Origin: Aerococcus sp. 1KP-2016
Lineage (GTDB): Bacteria; Bacillota; Bacilli; Lactobacillales; Aerococcaceae
Assembly: GCF_002252085.1 (NCBI RefSeq)
Contig: NZ_NEEY01000004.1
Span: 1 to 64,000, forward strand
Direction: 5' to 3'
Length of the DNA: 64,000 bases
Positions 1-9,131 of this stretch are shown in pieces. The notes under the pieces were generated by a model. It did not search any database. It was not told the DNA's origin and saw only the letters and a list, made by a program, of their open reading frames with translations. Each line of letters opens with the position of its first letter. Positions within the stretch are counted from its first letter, which is position 1. The translations under genes were made by a program, and so were the position numbers.

Positions 1-238
1 GACTTATTTTATTAAGTGTCTACTTTTAGGGGGAGCATATCAGCTACGCTATTTGCTTTTTTATTAGAGTTATAAGGAAAATTAGTAGTAGCAGAATATG
101 AAATTTTCAATGATAATAGGTATAAATTACTTAAGGAAAGATGAATTATTTTTGTCTATTTCATTCTAAATTAGCAATAACATGATAGAATATACTTTAA
201 TAAGTATAAAGAACAATGATAAAGAGGGGAGGTTGAAA

Positions 239-1150
239 ATGTCTACTACAGATGAATTAGAAGAACATAATAGTACTGATATTTCAGAAGATGCTATCTG
301 GGAACAGTATCCAAAGATTTTGGATTTTTTATTAATTGATAGAACCAAAACGACTCCTCGAAAGATTAAAAACATAATTTGGGCTAATGAAAATTATGTG
401 AAATTTGGTAGTGCTGCGTATGCACCGACATCAGAAATGAAACGTGAATTGATTACAGGTGCAATGGGGAAAATAATTAAACCTCGAGCTTTAAAATCTA
501 CAGAAACTCAAAAAAAACGAACGAGAGACAAAGCAGAAGTTTTTACGCCTACTTGGGTAGTGAAATTACAGAATGATGAAGTAGATAAGAACTATGCGCA
601 AGATGATCTAGAAACTTATGTCGGGCGTAAATGGCTGGAAATAACATGTGGGGAAGCACCATATATGGCCACTCGCTATGATATGGAAACAGGGCAAATC
701 ATTTCCTTAGATGAACGAGTAGGATTTGTCGATAGAAAACTCCGTAGAATTAATAGCGAAATAGACGATAAAGCTGAATGGCAACGATTAGTTGAAAGCG
801 CATACAAATCCAGTTATGGGTTTGAATGGAGTGGAGATTCTTTATTTCTAGCTAGGGAGAATTTGCTATATACCTATAGGGATTTTTATTTTGATAAATG
901 GTCTGAGGAACCGTTAGCGGGTTTGTTTGAAGATATTGCCAAAATTATAAGTTATAACGTATTCCAAATGGATGGGTTGAAATATATTATTCCATTATCT
1001 GAAAAAAGAGAGCTAGTAACGACAGTACAATTATCTTTATTTGAGGATGAAGAATCAGTGGAACAATGGATTATCAAACCAGGTAAACGAGTAAAAATAA
1101 TGAATTGGGAATTAGATAAGATGGAGTTTTTTGATAAGGGAGTTAAGTAG
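239..1150 (+). CDS. Methylase-like subunit of a restriction-modification system
   Basis: 303 aa. The ATG at 239 is chosen over an in-frame ATG at 182 because a strong GGGGAGG lies just upstream at about 225-231. Residues around 100 carry an FTP-type motif (EVFTPTWVV) and about 35 residues later comes WLEITCGEAPY; both resemble motifs X and I of Eco57I-type adenine methylases. A later segment (GDSLFLARENLL) also matches this family. The catalytic NPPY motif IV is absent. From memory, similar proteins are often named restriction endonuclease subunit M. The gene overlaps the next one by 20 bases, so the two are probably translated together. Its role is inferred: a SAM-binding or accessory subunit, not a complete methylase. 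Confidence 0.7.
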   Translation: MSTTDELEEHNSTDISEDAIWEQYPKILDFLLIDRTKTTPRKIKNIIWANENYVKFGSAAYAPTSEMKRELITGAMGKIIKPRALKSTETQKKRTRDKAEVFTPTWVVKLQNDEVDKNYAQDDLETYVGRKWLEITCGEAPYMATRYDMETGQIISLDERVGFVDRKLRRINSEIDDKAEWQRLVESAYKSSYGFEWSGDSLFLARENLLYTYRDFYFDKWSEEPLAGLFEDIAKIISYNVFQMDGLKYIIPLSEKRELVTTVQLSLFEDEESVEQWIIKPGKRVKIMNWELDKMEFFDKGVK

Positions 1151-4100
1151 GTATGGGGAACAACAACGGGATAAAACTACTAAATTAATATATCCACAAA
1201 TCTATGCATATACGTTACCAACAATTGAAGAAAATATTGGTTGGATAAAAATTGGTTATACTCAACGTGAAGATGCTGAACAACGAATTAAAGAACAAAC
1301 GCAAACAGCCGCAATTCAACTTAAATATGACGAATTATGGGTGCAACCAGCATTTTTTGATGGAACAGATAATTTTTTTACAGATAAACAATTTCACTCG
1401 TATTTAAGAAAATATAAGCAAGTGCCACAACGTGGTAAACGGGAATGGTTTTATTATAACGGTACACCAAAAAAATCATTAGATGACTTAAATGATTTTA
1501 AAAAACAAAATTTCAAACAGATTAAAGAGGAAGCTGAATATGTCTTACGCCCTGAACAAGAGTCGGCTGTTGAAAAGACTTTGACTTATGCAAGAAAACA
1601 CGAAGGCGGACGCTTTTTGTGGAATGCAAAACCACGTTTTGGGAAAACACTTACCACATATGATTTAGCAAGAAAACTAGAAGCTGAAAAAGTTTTAATT
1701 GTTACTAACAGACCAGCCATCGCAAATTCATGGTTTGATGATTTTGAAAAATTTATTGCTTGGCAAACGGACTATGTTTTCCTATCGAATAATGAATCAT
1801 TAAAAAATCGTCCTGCCTTTTCTAGAGAACAATATCTCAAACAATTAGACTCAGAAAATCCTAAAGAAAAAATGATTACCTTTGTTTCCTTGCAAGACTT
1901 AAAAGGGGCAATTTCATTTGGTGGTAAGCATGATAAATTAAATTGGATTAAAAACCTGAAATGGGATTTACTTGTTATTGATGAAAGCCATGAAGGTATC
2001 GATACAATAATTACTGATGTCGCATTTGATCAATTGGAACGTAAATTTACCTTATATTTATCGGGTACACCTTTCAAGGCAATCGCATCTGGTGATTTTA
2101 CGGAAGAACAGATCTATAACTGGACCTACGCTGACGAGCAAACTGCAAAAAAACATTGGCAGCCTGATTGGGATGAGGAAAATCCATATACTGCCTTACC
2201 TCAATTGAATTTATTCTCATATCAGATGAGTCAAGCAATAACAGATGAAGTAAATAAAGGTGCTGATATTGAAGGAAAGAATTTAGATTATGCATTTGAT
2301 TTAAATGAATTTTTTGAAACGAATGAGGCGGGCAAATTCATCCATGAAAGTGACATTATCAAATGGTTAGATACCTTAACGCATAACGAAAAATACCCAT
2401 TCTCAACGCCAGAACTTAGAAACGAATTGAAACATACTTTCTGGTATTTAAATAGAGTTGCTTCTGCTAAAGCGCTTGAAAAATTATTGAAGAAACATCC
2501 AGTATTCGAAAATTACCATATCATTGTCGCTGCTGGGGACGGAAAAACTGAAGATGATCAGATTATTAATACTAAAGCCTTGGAACGCGTGAGAGAAGCT
2601 ATCAACAATAACGATAAAACCATTACATTATCTGTAGGCCAATTAACAACAGGGGTTACAGTTCCAGAATGGACGGGTGTTTTAATGCTCTCCAATTTAC
2701 AATCTCCAAGTGTGTATATGCAGGCAGCATTTAGAGCTCAAAATCCATGGACTTACAAAAAAGATGGAAAAGTATACCAAAAGCAAAATGCTTATGTATT
2801 CGATTTTGCGCCTGAACGTACTTTGATTATTTATGATGAATTTGCGAATAATCTATCACGACAAACAGTAAATGGTGGGGGGACCACTGATAAGCGGGAA
2901 GAAAACATCAAGCAGTTATTAAATTTCTTCCCAGTAATTGCTGAAGATAATGATGGCAAGATGATTGAGCTTGATGCGAATCAGGTAATGACAATTCCGA
3001 AGTCCATTAAAGCACAGGAAGTTGTCAAACGTGGCTTTATGTCTAATTTATTGTTCCAAAATATATCAGGTATATTTGCTTCAGCCGGCGCACGTGAAAT
3101 ATTAGAACAATTAAACCCAGTGGCTCAAGGAACATATAAACCTAATCCTACTGATTCGCCTATTGATACGCAAAATGTCCAAGTTGACCAAGATGGTGGT
3201 GTGGTAGTTGACCCTACGATTACGATAGCAACCACTAAGGCCCATTTCGGTGACAAATTGTATGAAGAAATCAAATCAAAAATTGATAATGCAATTGATA
3301 GTAATCGTAATGACAAGTATGAAGAAGTAGTTACTGAATTAGTTGAGGAAACTTTGCGTCCGGGATTAGAGGATGTTGCAAGGGATATTGGTATATCTAA
3401 AACTGCTACAAATGGTGTGATTAAAGAAGAAAAAGCAAAAATAGCAAGAACCATTGAAATAATAGCCAAAAATACTGAAATAAAACATAATGAAGCACAA
3501 GTCGAATATAAACGAGAATTAGCTGAGGCCAAAGAAAATGAAGAAAAAATAACGAAAGCTAAAAAAGCGTTTGAAGAGATGACGCAAAAAATTGATGAAG
3601 AAGAAAAACAAAGTATCGAGGACAATGTTGTAGCGAAATTGCCAGAAATTGCGCAAAAATCCACGGAAAACATTCTTAAAGTGCATGAGAACAAGAAGAA
3701 AAATCATGTAGAAGATGAAGTTCGTGCTCGTTTACGCGGCTTTGCTAGAACCATTCCATCATTCTTAATGGCGTACGGTGAAGAATCGACAAATTTAGAT
3801 AATTTCGATTTGACCATAGATGATTCAGTTTTCAAAGAAGTTACTGGGATTACACTTGGACAATTCAGACAATTGCGAGATACATATCATTTCTTTGATC
3901 CGATTGTGTTCGATGAATCTTGTCAGGAGTTCTTAAGAAAACGCGCTGAGTTATCAAATTATTTTGATGAAAATCAAGAAGAAGACATTTTTGACTACAT
4001 CCCACCACAAAAAACGAATCAAATCTATACGCCAAAGAAAGTTGTTATTATGATGATTGATCAACTAGAAGCTGAAAATTCTGGTATTTTTTCTGATCCT

Positions 4101-4415
4101 GATAAAACTTTTGCAGACCTATATGTTAAATCGGGACTATATTTAACAGAGATAGTGAAAAGACTGTTTATTGGACTCGAAGAGATCATTCCAAATGAAG
4201 AAGAGCGTTTAAAACATATTTTAGAGCATCAAGTGTATGGATTTGCACCTAGCGAAATAATTTATAATATCGCTAAGAACTTTGTATTTGGTTTTGATAA
4301 AAGAGCAGAAAATATTGATACATCTCATCTTGTGTTGTTAGATACAACACCTTATGCCAAGGGTGAAGGCGATTTTGAAGCAAAACTGGATGAACTATTT
4401 GGAGGTAATCAATAA
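1131..4415 (+). CDS. T5orf172/GIY-YIG-like nuclease, SF2 helicase and methylase N-half fusion
   Basis: 1094 aa, TTG start inside the previous gene; no better in-frame start is visible. Domains in order: residues 20-130 resemble the T5orf172 (Mug113) branch of GIY-YIG-like domains (IKIGYT, then an REWFYYNG block). An SF2 helicase has Walker A AKPRFGKT near 166, DESH near 284, SGTPF near 310 and an arginine-finger region QAAFRAQNPW near 530. A charged coiled coil spans about 763-857. The C-terminus has a methylase motif X-like segment (IYTPKKVV, about 964) and a motif I-like segment (DLYVKSGLY, about 996). It stops just before the point where NPPY would follow. The stop overlaps the next start as TAATG. 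Together this suggests nuclease, translocase and part of a methylase in one chain. Confidence 0.8.
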   Translation: MIRELSRYGEQQRDKTTKLIYPQIYAYTLPTIEENIGWIKIGYTQREDAEQRIKEQTQTAAIQLKYDELWVQPAFFDGTDNFFTDKQFHSYLRKYKQVPQRGKREWFYYNGTPKKSLDDLNDFKKQNFKQIKEEAEYVLRPEQESAVEKTLTYARKHEGGRFLWNAKPRFGKTLTTYDLARKLEAEKVLIVTNRPAIANSWFDDFEKFIAWQTDYVFLSNNESLKNRPAFSREQYLKQLDSENPKEKMITFVSLQDLKGAISFGGKHDKLNWIKNLKWDLLVIDESHEGIDTIITDVAFDQLERKFTLYLSGTPFKAIASGDFTEEQIYNWTYADEQTAKKHWQPDWDEENPYTALPQLNLFSYQMSQAITDEVNKGADIEGKNLDYAFDLNEFFETNEAGKFIHESDIIKWLDTLTHNEKYPFSTPELRNELKHTFWYLNRVASAKALEKLLKKHPVFENYHIIVAAGDGKTEDDQIINTKALERVREAINNNDKTITLSVGQLTTGVTVPEWTGVLMLSNLQSPSVYMQAAFRAQNPWTYKKDGKVYQKQNAYVFDFAPERTLIIYDEFANNLSRQTVNGGGTTDKREENIKQLLNFFPVIAEDNDGKMIELDANQVMTIPKSIKAQEVVKRGFMSNLLFQNISGIFASAGAREILEQLNPVAQGTYKPNPTDSPIDTQNVQVDQDGGVVVDPTITIATTKAHFGDKLYEEIKSKIDNAIDSNRNDKYEEVVTELVEETLRPGLEDVARDIGISKTATNGVIKEEKAKIARTIEIIAKNTEIKHNEAQVEYKRELAEAKENEEKITKAKKAFEEMTQKIDEEEKQSIEDNVVAKLPEIAQKSTENILKVHENKKKNHVEDEVRARLRGFARTIPSFLMAYGEESTNLDNFDLTIDDSVFKEVTGITLGQFRQLRDTYHFFDPIVFDESCQEFLRKRAELSNYFDENQEEDIFDYIPPQKTNQIYTPKKVVIMMIDQLEAENSGIFSDPDKTFADLYVKSGLYLTEIVKRLFIGLEEIIPNEEERLKHILEHQVYGFAPSEIIYNIAKNFVFGFDKRAENIDTSHLVLLDTTPYAKGEGDFEAKLDELFGGNQ

Positions 4416-5440
4416 TGAAATTTGATGTAGTTGTAGGAAATCCGCCATACCAACAATCTAATCTAAATACACGGGATGATGCTGTATATAATTATTTTTA
4501 TGATCTGGCAGAGAAAATATCAAATAAATACTCAATTATTTCTCCTGCACGATTTTTATTTAATGCAGGAAGTACGGATAAAAAATGGAACAAAAAAATG
4601 TTATCAGACAAGCATTTAAGAGTGATGTATTATTCCTCGAAATCCTCTGAAATTTTTCCAGGTACGGACATAAAAGGGGGCGTTGCTATTTTGTATAGAG
4701 ATACCTCAAAAAATTATGGTGAAATAGGAACTTTTACTCGCTTTGAAACTCTGAATTCTATTGTTAAGAAAGTTTCAAAATTAAGTAATGTTACTTTAAA
4801 TACAATAATGTCGGGGCAAGGGATATATAAATTTACATCTTTGATGCATAAAAACCATCCTGATGCACAAAATATTCTATCTAAAAATCATCTAAATGAT
4901 GTCGGTACTGCCGTTCTTGAAACACTTGACAATTTAGTTTTTTATGAAAATATGCCAAATGACAATAACAGCTATATAAGGATTTATGGTCGTTATAAAA
5001 ATGATCGGGTTTATCATTGGATTAGAGAAGATTATATAAATAAACCATTTGGTCATGACACATACCGTGTGATATTACCTAAAGCAAATGGTTCAGGCGC
5101 GTTAGGTGAAAAATTATCATCACCAATTGTTGTGAAACCCATCACTGGATTTACACAAACCTTTATTTCAATTGGTGCCTTCAAAAATAGAACTGAAGCA
5201 GAAAACACATTAAAATATATTAAGACAAAGTTTACTCGCACAATGTTAGGTGTTCTTAAAATCACACAAGATAATCCCAAAGAAAAATGGTCTAAAGTAC
5301 CTTTACAAGACTTTACTGTTGATTCAGATATTGACTGGACAAAATCAATTTCAGAAATAGATCAGCAGCTCTATAAAAAATATGAACTATCAGATGAAGA
5401 AATAGCCTTCATCGAAGAAAAAGTTAAACCAATGGATTAA
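4415..5440 (+). CDS. Eco57I-type adenine methylase C-half with target-recognition region
   Basis: 341 aa. The protein opens with the catalytic motif IV at residues 9-12 (NPPY), preceded only by the beta strand FDVVVG. Motifs X and I, normally several hundred residues earlier in the same chain, are missing here but appear at the end of the preceding protein. The remainder is probably the target-recognition part. It ends with a segment (SDIDWTKSISEIDQQLYKKY) typical of Eco57I-domain proteins in such systems, as I recall them. Start and previous stop overlap as TAATG, which suggests translational coupling and assembly of one methylase from two chains. The sequence it would recognise cannot be read from the protein. 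Confidence 0.8.
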   Translation: MKFDVVVGNPPYQQSNLNTRDDAVYNYFYDLAEKISNKYSIISPARFLFNAGSTDKKWNKKMLSDKHLRVMYYSSKSSEIFPGTDIKGGVAILYRDTSKNYGEIGTFTRFETLNSIVKKVSKLSNVTLNTIMSGQGIYKFTSLMHKNHPDAQNILSKNHLNDVGTAVLETLDNLVFYENMPNDNNSYIRIYGRYKNDRVYHWIREDYINKPFGHDTYRVILPKANGSGALGEKLSSPIVVKPITGFTQTFISIGAFKNRTEAENTLKYIKTKFTRTMLGVLKITQDNPKEKWSKVPLQDFTVDSDIDWTKSISEIDQQLYKKYELSDEEIAFIEEKVKPMD

Positions 5441-5487
5441 GAGGTGGCATATTGAACACTTCAACCATTAACGTTATAATGAACCAA

Positions 5488-5580
5488 TAAAACAGGGGAG
5501 CTTGTGATGCAGGCTGAGAGGAAGTAATCCAACTTCGACCCTTATACCTGATGCGGGTAATGCCGACGTAGGAAATCATA
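5488..5580 (+). promoter_or_regulatory. TPP (THI box) riboswitch, first copy
   Basis: Contains the conserved TPP aptamer blocks in order: GGGGAGC, GCAGGCTGAGAGG, ACCCTTATACCTGAT, GGTAATGCC and CGTAGGAAA. It precedes the thiM operon. It is followed within 20 bases by its own intrinsic terminator, so it can act as a complete off-switch alone. Confidence 0.95.
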
Positions 5581-5596
5581 TTTACTGAGATTTTTT

Positions 5597-5632
5597 GCAG
5601 GAGGTATCCGGATGGGGTGGCTCCTGTTTTTG
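5597..5632 (+). terminator. Expression platform terminator of TPP riboswitch 1
   Basis: A CAGGAG/CTCCTG stem (5598-5603 with 5621-5626) is followed by a T-rich run. It lies directly downstream of the first aptamer and upstream of the second, as expected for a transcriptional expression platform. Confidence 0.75.
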
Positions 5633-5647
5633 TTTATGAATATTTTT

Positions 5648-5742
5648 TCGGGGGGAGCTTGTGGTGCAGGCTGAGAGGAAGTGATGTAACTTCGACCCTT
5701 ATACCTGATGTGGATAATGCCACCGTAGGAAGTGATTTTGCG
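5648..5742 (+). promoter_or_regulatory. TPP (THI box) riboswitch, second copy
   Basis: A second full set of TPP aptamer blocks (GGGGGAGC, GCAGGCTGAGAGG, ACCCTTATACCTGAT, ATAATGCC, CGTAGGAAG). It is close in sequence to the first aptamer, which suggests duplication, but P3 and the loops differ. It leads into a second terminator. Confidence 0.95.
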
Positions 5743-5747
5743 TGTAA

Positions 5748-5790
5748 GCGGGCGGATACTTCAACAGGTATCTGTCCGCTTTTCGTTTTT
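5748..5790 (+). terminator. Expression platform terminator of TPP riboswitch 2
   Basis: A 12-bp stem (5748-5759 with 5768-5779, two G-T pairs) and an 8-base loop are followed by TTTTCGTTTTT. It ends ten bases before the thiM ribosome binding site AAGGAGG, so ligand binding would block the operon. Confidence 0.9.
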
Positions 5791-5813
5791 ATGAAATAAC
5801 AAGGAGGCGTCAT

Positions 5814-6635
5814 ATGTTTAAAAAAATTTTCGGAAATGTGCGTACGAAATCGCCACTCATCCACAATATTACCAATTATGTTACCGTCAATGATTGTGCC
5901 AACATATTACTGGCTGCGGGTGCATCACCGATTATGGCAGACGAAGCAGATGAAGTAGTGGACATCACGCGTCTTAGTCAGGCGCTCAATATCAATATAG
6001 GTACCTTGAACACACGGACTATCCCTGCCATGTTAAATGCCGGTAAAGAAGCCAATCGCCTACAACATCCAGTTTTATTGGATCCTGTCGGGGCAGGGGC
6101 ATCCATTTTACGTACGGAAACAGCCCAATCTTTAATGCAAGCCATTGATTTTACGGTCATTCGGGGCAATATGTCTGAAATCAAAACTTTGGCATCTGGC
6201 ACTGGGACTACCAAGGGTGTTGACGTTGATATAGCGGATAAGATTACAAGCGAAAATTTGTCTGAAGCAGTCGATTTTGCTAAATCTTTTGCTAGACAAA
6301 GTAAGTCTGTGGTGGTCATTACGGGTGCTATTGATATCGTAACAGATGGGGAAAAAGCCTATTGTATCTACAACGGTCATCCCATGATGTCGGTTATTAC
6401 AGGCACCGGATGCCAATTATCCGCCTTAACCACAGCATTTATCGCAGCAAATTCGGACCAGGTTTTACAAGCAAGTGCAGCCGCGGTGATGGTGATGGGA
6501 TTAGCTGGGGAAATTGCCCACGACCGTTTAACAGGGTTCGACGGTAATGCGAGCTACCGTAACTATATCATCGATGCTATTTATCACATGACGGGTGACC
6601 AATTGGAAGGCGGTGCTCAGTATGAAGTCTATTAA
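5814..6635 (+). CDS. thiM: Hydroxyethylthiazole kinase
   Basis: 273 aa, the usual family length. It phosphorylates hydroxyethylthiazole for thiamine salvage. Visible family signatures are the N-terminal PLIHNITNYVTVNDCAN block, the DPVGAGAS segment and the C-terminal GTGCQLSA nucleotide-binding and anion-hole motif. AAGGAGG lies 6 bases before the ATG. It is the first gene after the two TPP riboswitches, so expression should fall when TPP is plentiful. The next gene, thiE, starts inside its last codons. Confidence 0.95.
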   Translation: MFKKIFGNVRTKSPLIHNITNYVTVNDCANILLAAGASPIMADEADEVVDITRLSQALNINIGTLNTRTIPAMLNAGKEANRLQHPVLLDPVGAGASILRTETAQSLMQAIDFTVIRGNMSEIKTLASGTGTTKGVDVDIADKITSENLSEAVDFAKSFARQSKSVVVITGAIDIVTDGEKAYCIYNGHPMMSVITGTGCQLSALTTAFIAANSDQVLQASAAAVMVMGLAGEIAHDRLTGFDGNASYRNYIIDAIYHMTGDQLEGGAQYEVY

Positions 6636-7285
6636 ATCGGATTTGCGCCTATATGCCGTGACTGATCAAAGATGGACCGGGAAGCAAAGTTTAGTAGACC
6701 AGGTGAAAGACGCAATAAAGGGCGGGGTGACCTGTGTCCAGTTGCGGGAAAAATCCATGGATGACCAAGCCTTTTTGGCGGAGGCCTTATCATCAAAGAC
6801 TTGTGCCAACGTTACGATATTCCGCTTTTTATCAATGATAATGTGGACGTTGCCATTGCTTGTCAGGCGGATGGCATTCATGTGGGTCAGGAAGATATGG
6901 CGAGCGATTTAGTGCGGAAACGGGTGGGACCCGATATGTTGATTGGGGTGTCCGTGCATTCGGTAGCTGAGGCACTAATAGCTGTCGAAAATGGGGCGGA
7001 TTGTCTAGGCTATGGTGCCATGTTCGCAACTGCGACTAAGGACGACGCGGATGTCTTAACGATTGAGGGCTTGCGCCAAGTGTGTGCAGCGTAGATATTC
7101 CCGTCGTTGCGATTGGAGGCATTGATCATGAAAATATAGGGCAATTAGCTGGCACGGGCATCGCTGGTGTAGCCATTATTTCGGCTATTTTTGGGGCATC
7201 AGATATTGAGAAGGCATCTAGGGATTTAAAAATTTTAGCTGAGCACGTAGTAGATAGTGATTTGAATAACGAAGGAGGACAATAA
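6622..7285 (+). pseudogene. thiE: Thiamine-phosphate synthase, broken by two single-base deletions
   Basis: ThiE joins HMP-PP and the thiazole phosphate to make thiamine phosphate. All family blocks are present but in three frames: VQLREKSMDD near the start, then NDNVDVAIACQADGIHVGQ and HSVAEALIAVENGADC in the second frame, then IPVVAIGGI in the third. One base is missing near 6789 (an extra A in TTATC restores LIIKDLCQRYDIP) and one near 7091 (an extra G in GCGTAG restores AAVDIP). The ATG at 6622 overlaps the thiM end by 14 bases. Either this is a dead gene that leaves the pathway dependent on another enzyme, or both deletions are sequencing errors. The otherwise perfect sequence favours errors. 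Confidence 0.85.
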
Positions 7286-7286
7286 T

Positions 7287-8126
7287 ATGAAGACGGCTTT
7301 AGCAATTGCGGGAAGCGATTCGTCTGGTGGGGCAGGCATCCAGGCAGATTTGAAGACCATGACCATGAATGGTGTATACGGGATGACAGCTATCACGGCT
7401 TTGACCGCCCAAAATACGACAGGGGTATTTGGCGTGGAGGAGGCTTCGCCAGCATTTTTGCAAGCGCAAATTGATGCTGTATTCGAAGATATTTATCCGG
7501 ATGCTGTCAAAATAGGTATGGTATCGTCATCAGAACTGATTCGTGTCATTGGTGACCGCCTGCGTTTTTACCAGGCAACAAATATTGTCCTTGACCCAGT
7601 GATGGTTGCGACGTCTGGGTCATCGCTCATGAAGACAGATGCGGTGGAAACCTTAACGGCAGACTTGTTACCTCTTGCGACCCTAGTAACCCCCAATATT
7701 CCAGAGGCAGCGCTTTTGGCAGGTATAGCAATTCAAAACGCAGATGACATGGAAGCGGCTGGGAAAATTATTGGTGACACGTATGGGTGTGCCGTCTTAG
7801 TGAAGGGTGGGCATGCGATTAATGATGCCAATGACGTCTTATATGCAGACGGCCAATGCCGGTGGTTTGAAGGGCGACGCATCGATAATCCGAATACCCA
7901 TGGAACGGGCTGTACCCTGTCGAGTGCCATTGCTTCAAATCTGGCTAAGGGCTACGATTTGGCTACTTCAGTAACGCGCGCCAAGGCATATTTATCAGCA
8001 GCGCTAGCGGATATGTTAGACCTTGGAACGGGCTCTGGACCAATGAACCATCATTTTGGTTTGCAAGGGCAATTTGCTGAGGAGGCAGATAATGACATCA
8101 ATCCCATCACTGACAACAACCGATAA
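7287..8126 (+). CDS. thiD: Hydroxymethylpyrimidine/phosphomethylpyrimidine kinase
   Basis: 279 aa, full length. It phosphorylates HMP twice to give HMP-PP. The N-terminal AIAGSDSSGGAGIQAD block, a DPVMVATSG segment and the C-terminal THGTGCTLSSA motif of the ribokinase-like ThiD fold are all visible. GGAGG precedes the ATG. It lies one base after thiE and its end overlaps tenA by 35 bases, so it belongs to the same riboswitch-controlled operon. No thiC or thiG is in the window, so the operon is of the salvage type. Confidence 0.95.
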   Translation: MKTALAIAGSDSSGGAGIQADLKTMTMNGVYGMTAITALTAQNTTGVFGVEEASPAFLQAQIDAVFEDIYPDAVKIGMVSSSELIRVIGDRLRFYQATNIVLDPVMVATSGSSLMKTDAVETLTADLLPLATLVTPNIPEAALLAGIAIQNADDMEAAGKIIGDTYGCAVLVKGGHAINDANDVLYADGQCRWFEGRRIDNPNTHGTGCTLSSAIASNLAKGYDLATSVTRAKAYLSAALADMLDLGTGSGPMNHHFGLQGQFAEEADNDINPITDNNR

Positions 8127-8766
8127 ATTAATCGAAGCTACGCGTGAAATATGGGAGGCTTACAATGACCATCCCTTTGTGACGGGTATTGGGGATGGCA
8201 GTTTAGACAGAGAAAAGTTCCGCTATTACATCATGCAAGATTTTTTGTACTTGAAAGACTATACAAAAGTATTTGCCATCGGCCTAGCTAAGGCGACAGA
8301 TGTTGATAATATAAATCTATTTGCCCAATCAATTGCTGGAATTTCGGCAGAATTGAATGTTCATAACGGTTTTATGGCCCAACTGGACATTACAGAAGAA
8401 GAACTAGACGCCATTCAACCATCTTTGGATAATCTTTCGTATACCTCATACATGTTGCGAGTGGCTTATGAGGAAACTGAGGTCGAAATCTTAGCAGCCA
8501 TTCTATCCTGTGCCTACAGTTATGAAATGATTGCCAAAGAAATCATGCGCCGTAATCCGGATGCCATTCATGATGATTTCTATGGTTCTTGGATTCAAGC
8601 CTATGGTTCAAACACCTATTCAGCAAGTAATCAGACCTTGATTGAGAGTTTAAATCGTCTATCGCAACATTATACGGATGCCCAAATCGACCACTTGCTT
8701 GCTATTTTTACAGCTTGTTCCCGCTATGAATTGGCCTTTTGGGAAATGTCTTGGCAAATGCAATAA
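8092..8766 (+). CDS. tenA: Aminopyrimidine aminohydrolase / thiaminase II family
   Basis: 224 aa. TenA releases HMP from degraded thiamine (amino-HMP) for reuse. The start at 8092 is chosen because GAGGAGG lies just upstream; a longer in-frame reading from 8056 has no such site. Family marks: the DHPFVTGIGDG region, the YIMQDFLYL helix, the catalytic Cys in SCAYSYEMIAKE and the YELAFWEM glutamate helix near the C-terminus. It is the last gene of the thiamine operon and completes a route from thiamine breakdown products back to thiamine phosphate. Confidence 0.95.
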   Translation: MTSIPSLTTTDKLIEATREIWEAYNDHPFVTGIGDGSLDREKFRYYIMQDFLYLKDYTKVFAIGLAKATDVDNINLFAQSIAGISAELNVHNGFMAQLDITEEELDAIQPSLDNLSYTSYMLRVAYEETEVEILAAILSCAYSYEMIAKEIMRRNPDAIHDDFYGSWIQAYGSNTYSASNQTLIESLNRLSQHYTDAQIDHLLAIFTACSRYELAFWEMSWQMQ

Positions 8767-8861
8767 AGTGAATAACTTGCATCAATTTATCGGTACATTT
8801 CGGATAAATATACTATACTTGGGGTAATAAAATACTGATAGATATTGGGAGGTGCAGGATA

Positions 8862-9131
8862 GTGGCAGATGTAGCTTTAGTGGGTGTTTTTGCGGAGAAA
8901 TGGTTGGCACTTTTTCAAAATCCGGATACAAGTTATGATGATTTATTTGACGAAAAGTTGGGATATGAATGCCAACAATTGGGCTTTTTGATGGATCAGG
9001 GCCAGTCATTTGCACATCATTACCTGAAAGATTGGTTGACCGTCAAGAACTTGGAACATGTGATTTATGAGGTAAATGATATAGAAATTTTGGGTGCAGC
9101 TATCTATTCTGCTTGGCGCCACTACGCATAA
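8862..9131 (+). CDS. Small hypothetical protein, probably cut short by an in-frame stop
   Basis: 89 aa, GTG start with GGGAGGTGCAGG upstream and its own promoter-like AT-rich region. The family was not recognised with certainty. The last residues (AAIYSAWRHYA) look like the middle of a conserved WRY-type helix. The same frame continues past the TAA at 9129-9131 with WAFQGTPYVTDTMRQWFKVA and LYRLSRL, a sensible helical continuation. CAA to TAA would be a single change. The short product may therefore be a truncated form of a roughly 125-130 aa protein. The function is unknown. Confidence 0.55.
   Translation: MADVALVGVFAEKWLALFQNPDTSYDDLFDEKLGYECQQLGFLMDQGQSFAHHYLKDWLTVKNLEHVIYEVNDIEILGAAIYSAWRHYA

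Noticed and set aside
1-181. Possible gene end at the left edge
   Set aside because: Short, AT-rich and without a convincing frame or motif.
3125-3694. Long minus-strand frame within the helicase gene
   Set aside because: It is the reverse of the coiled-coil coding region; low-complexity Ser/Phe-rich translation and no ribosome site.
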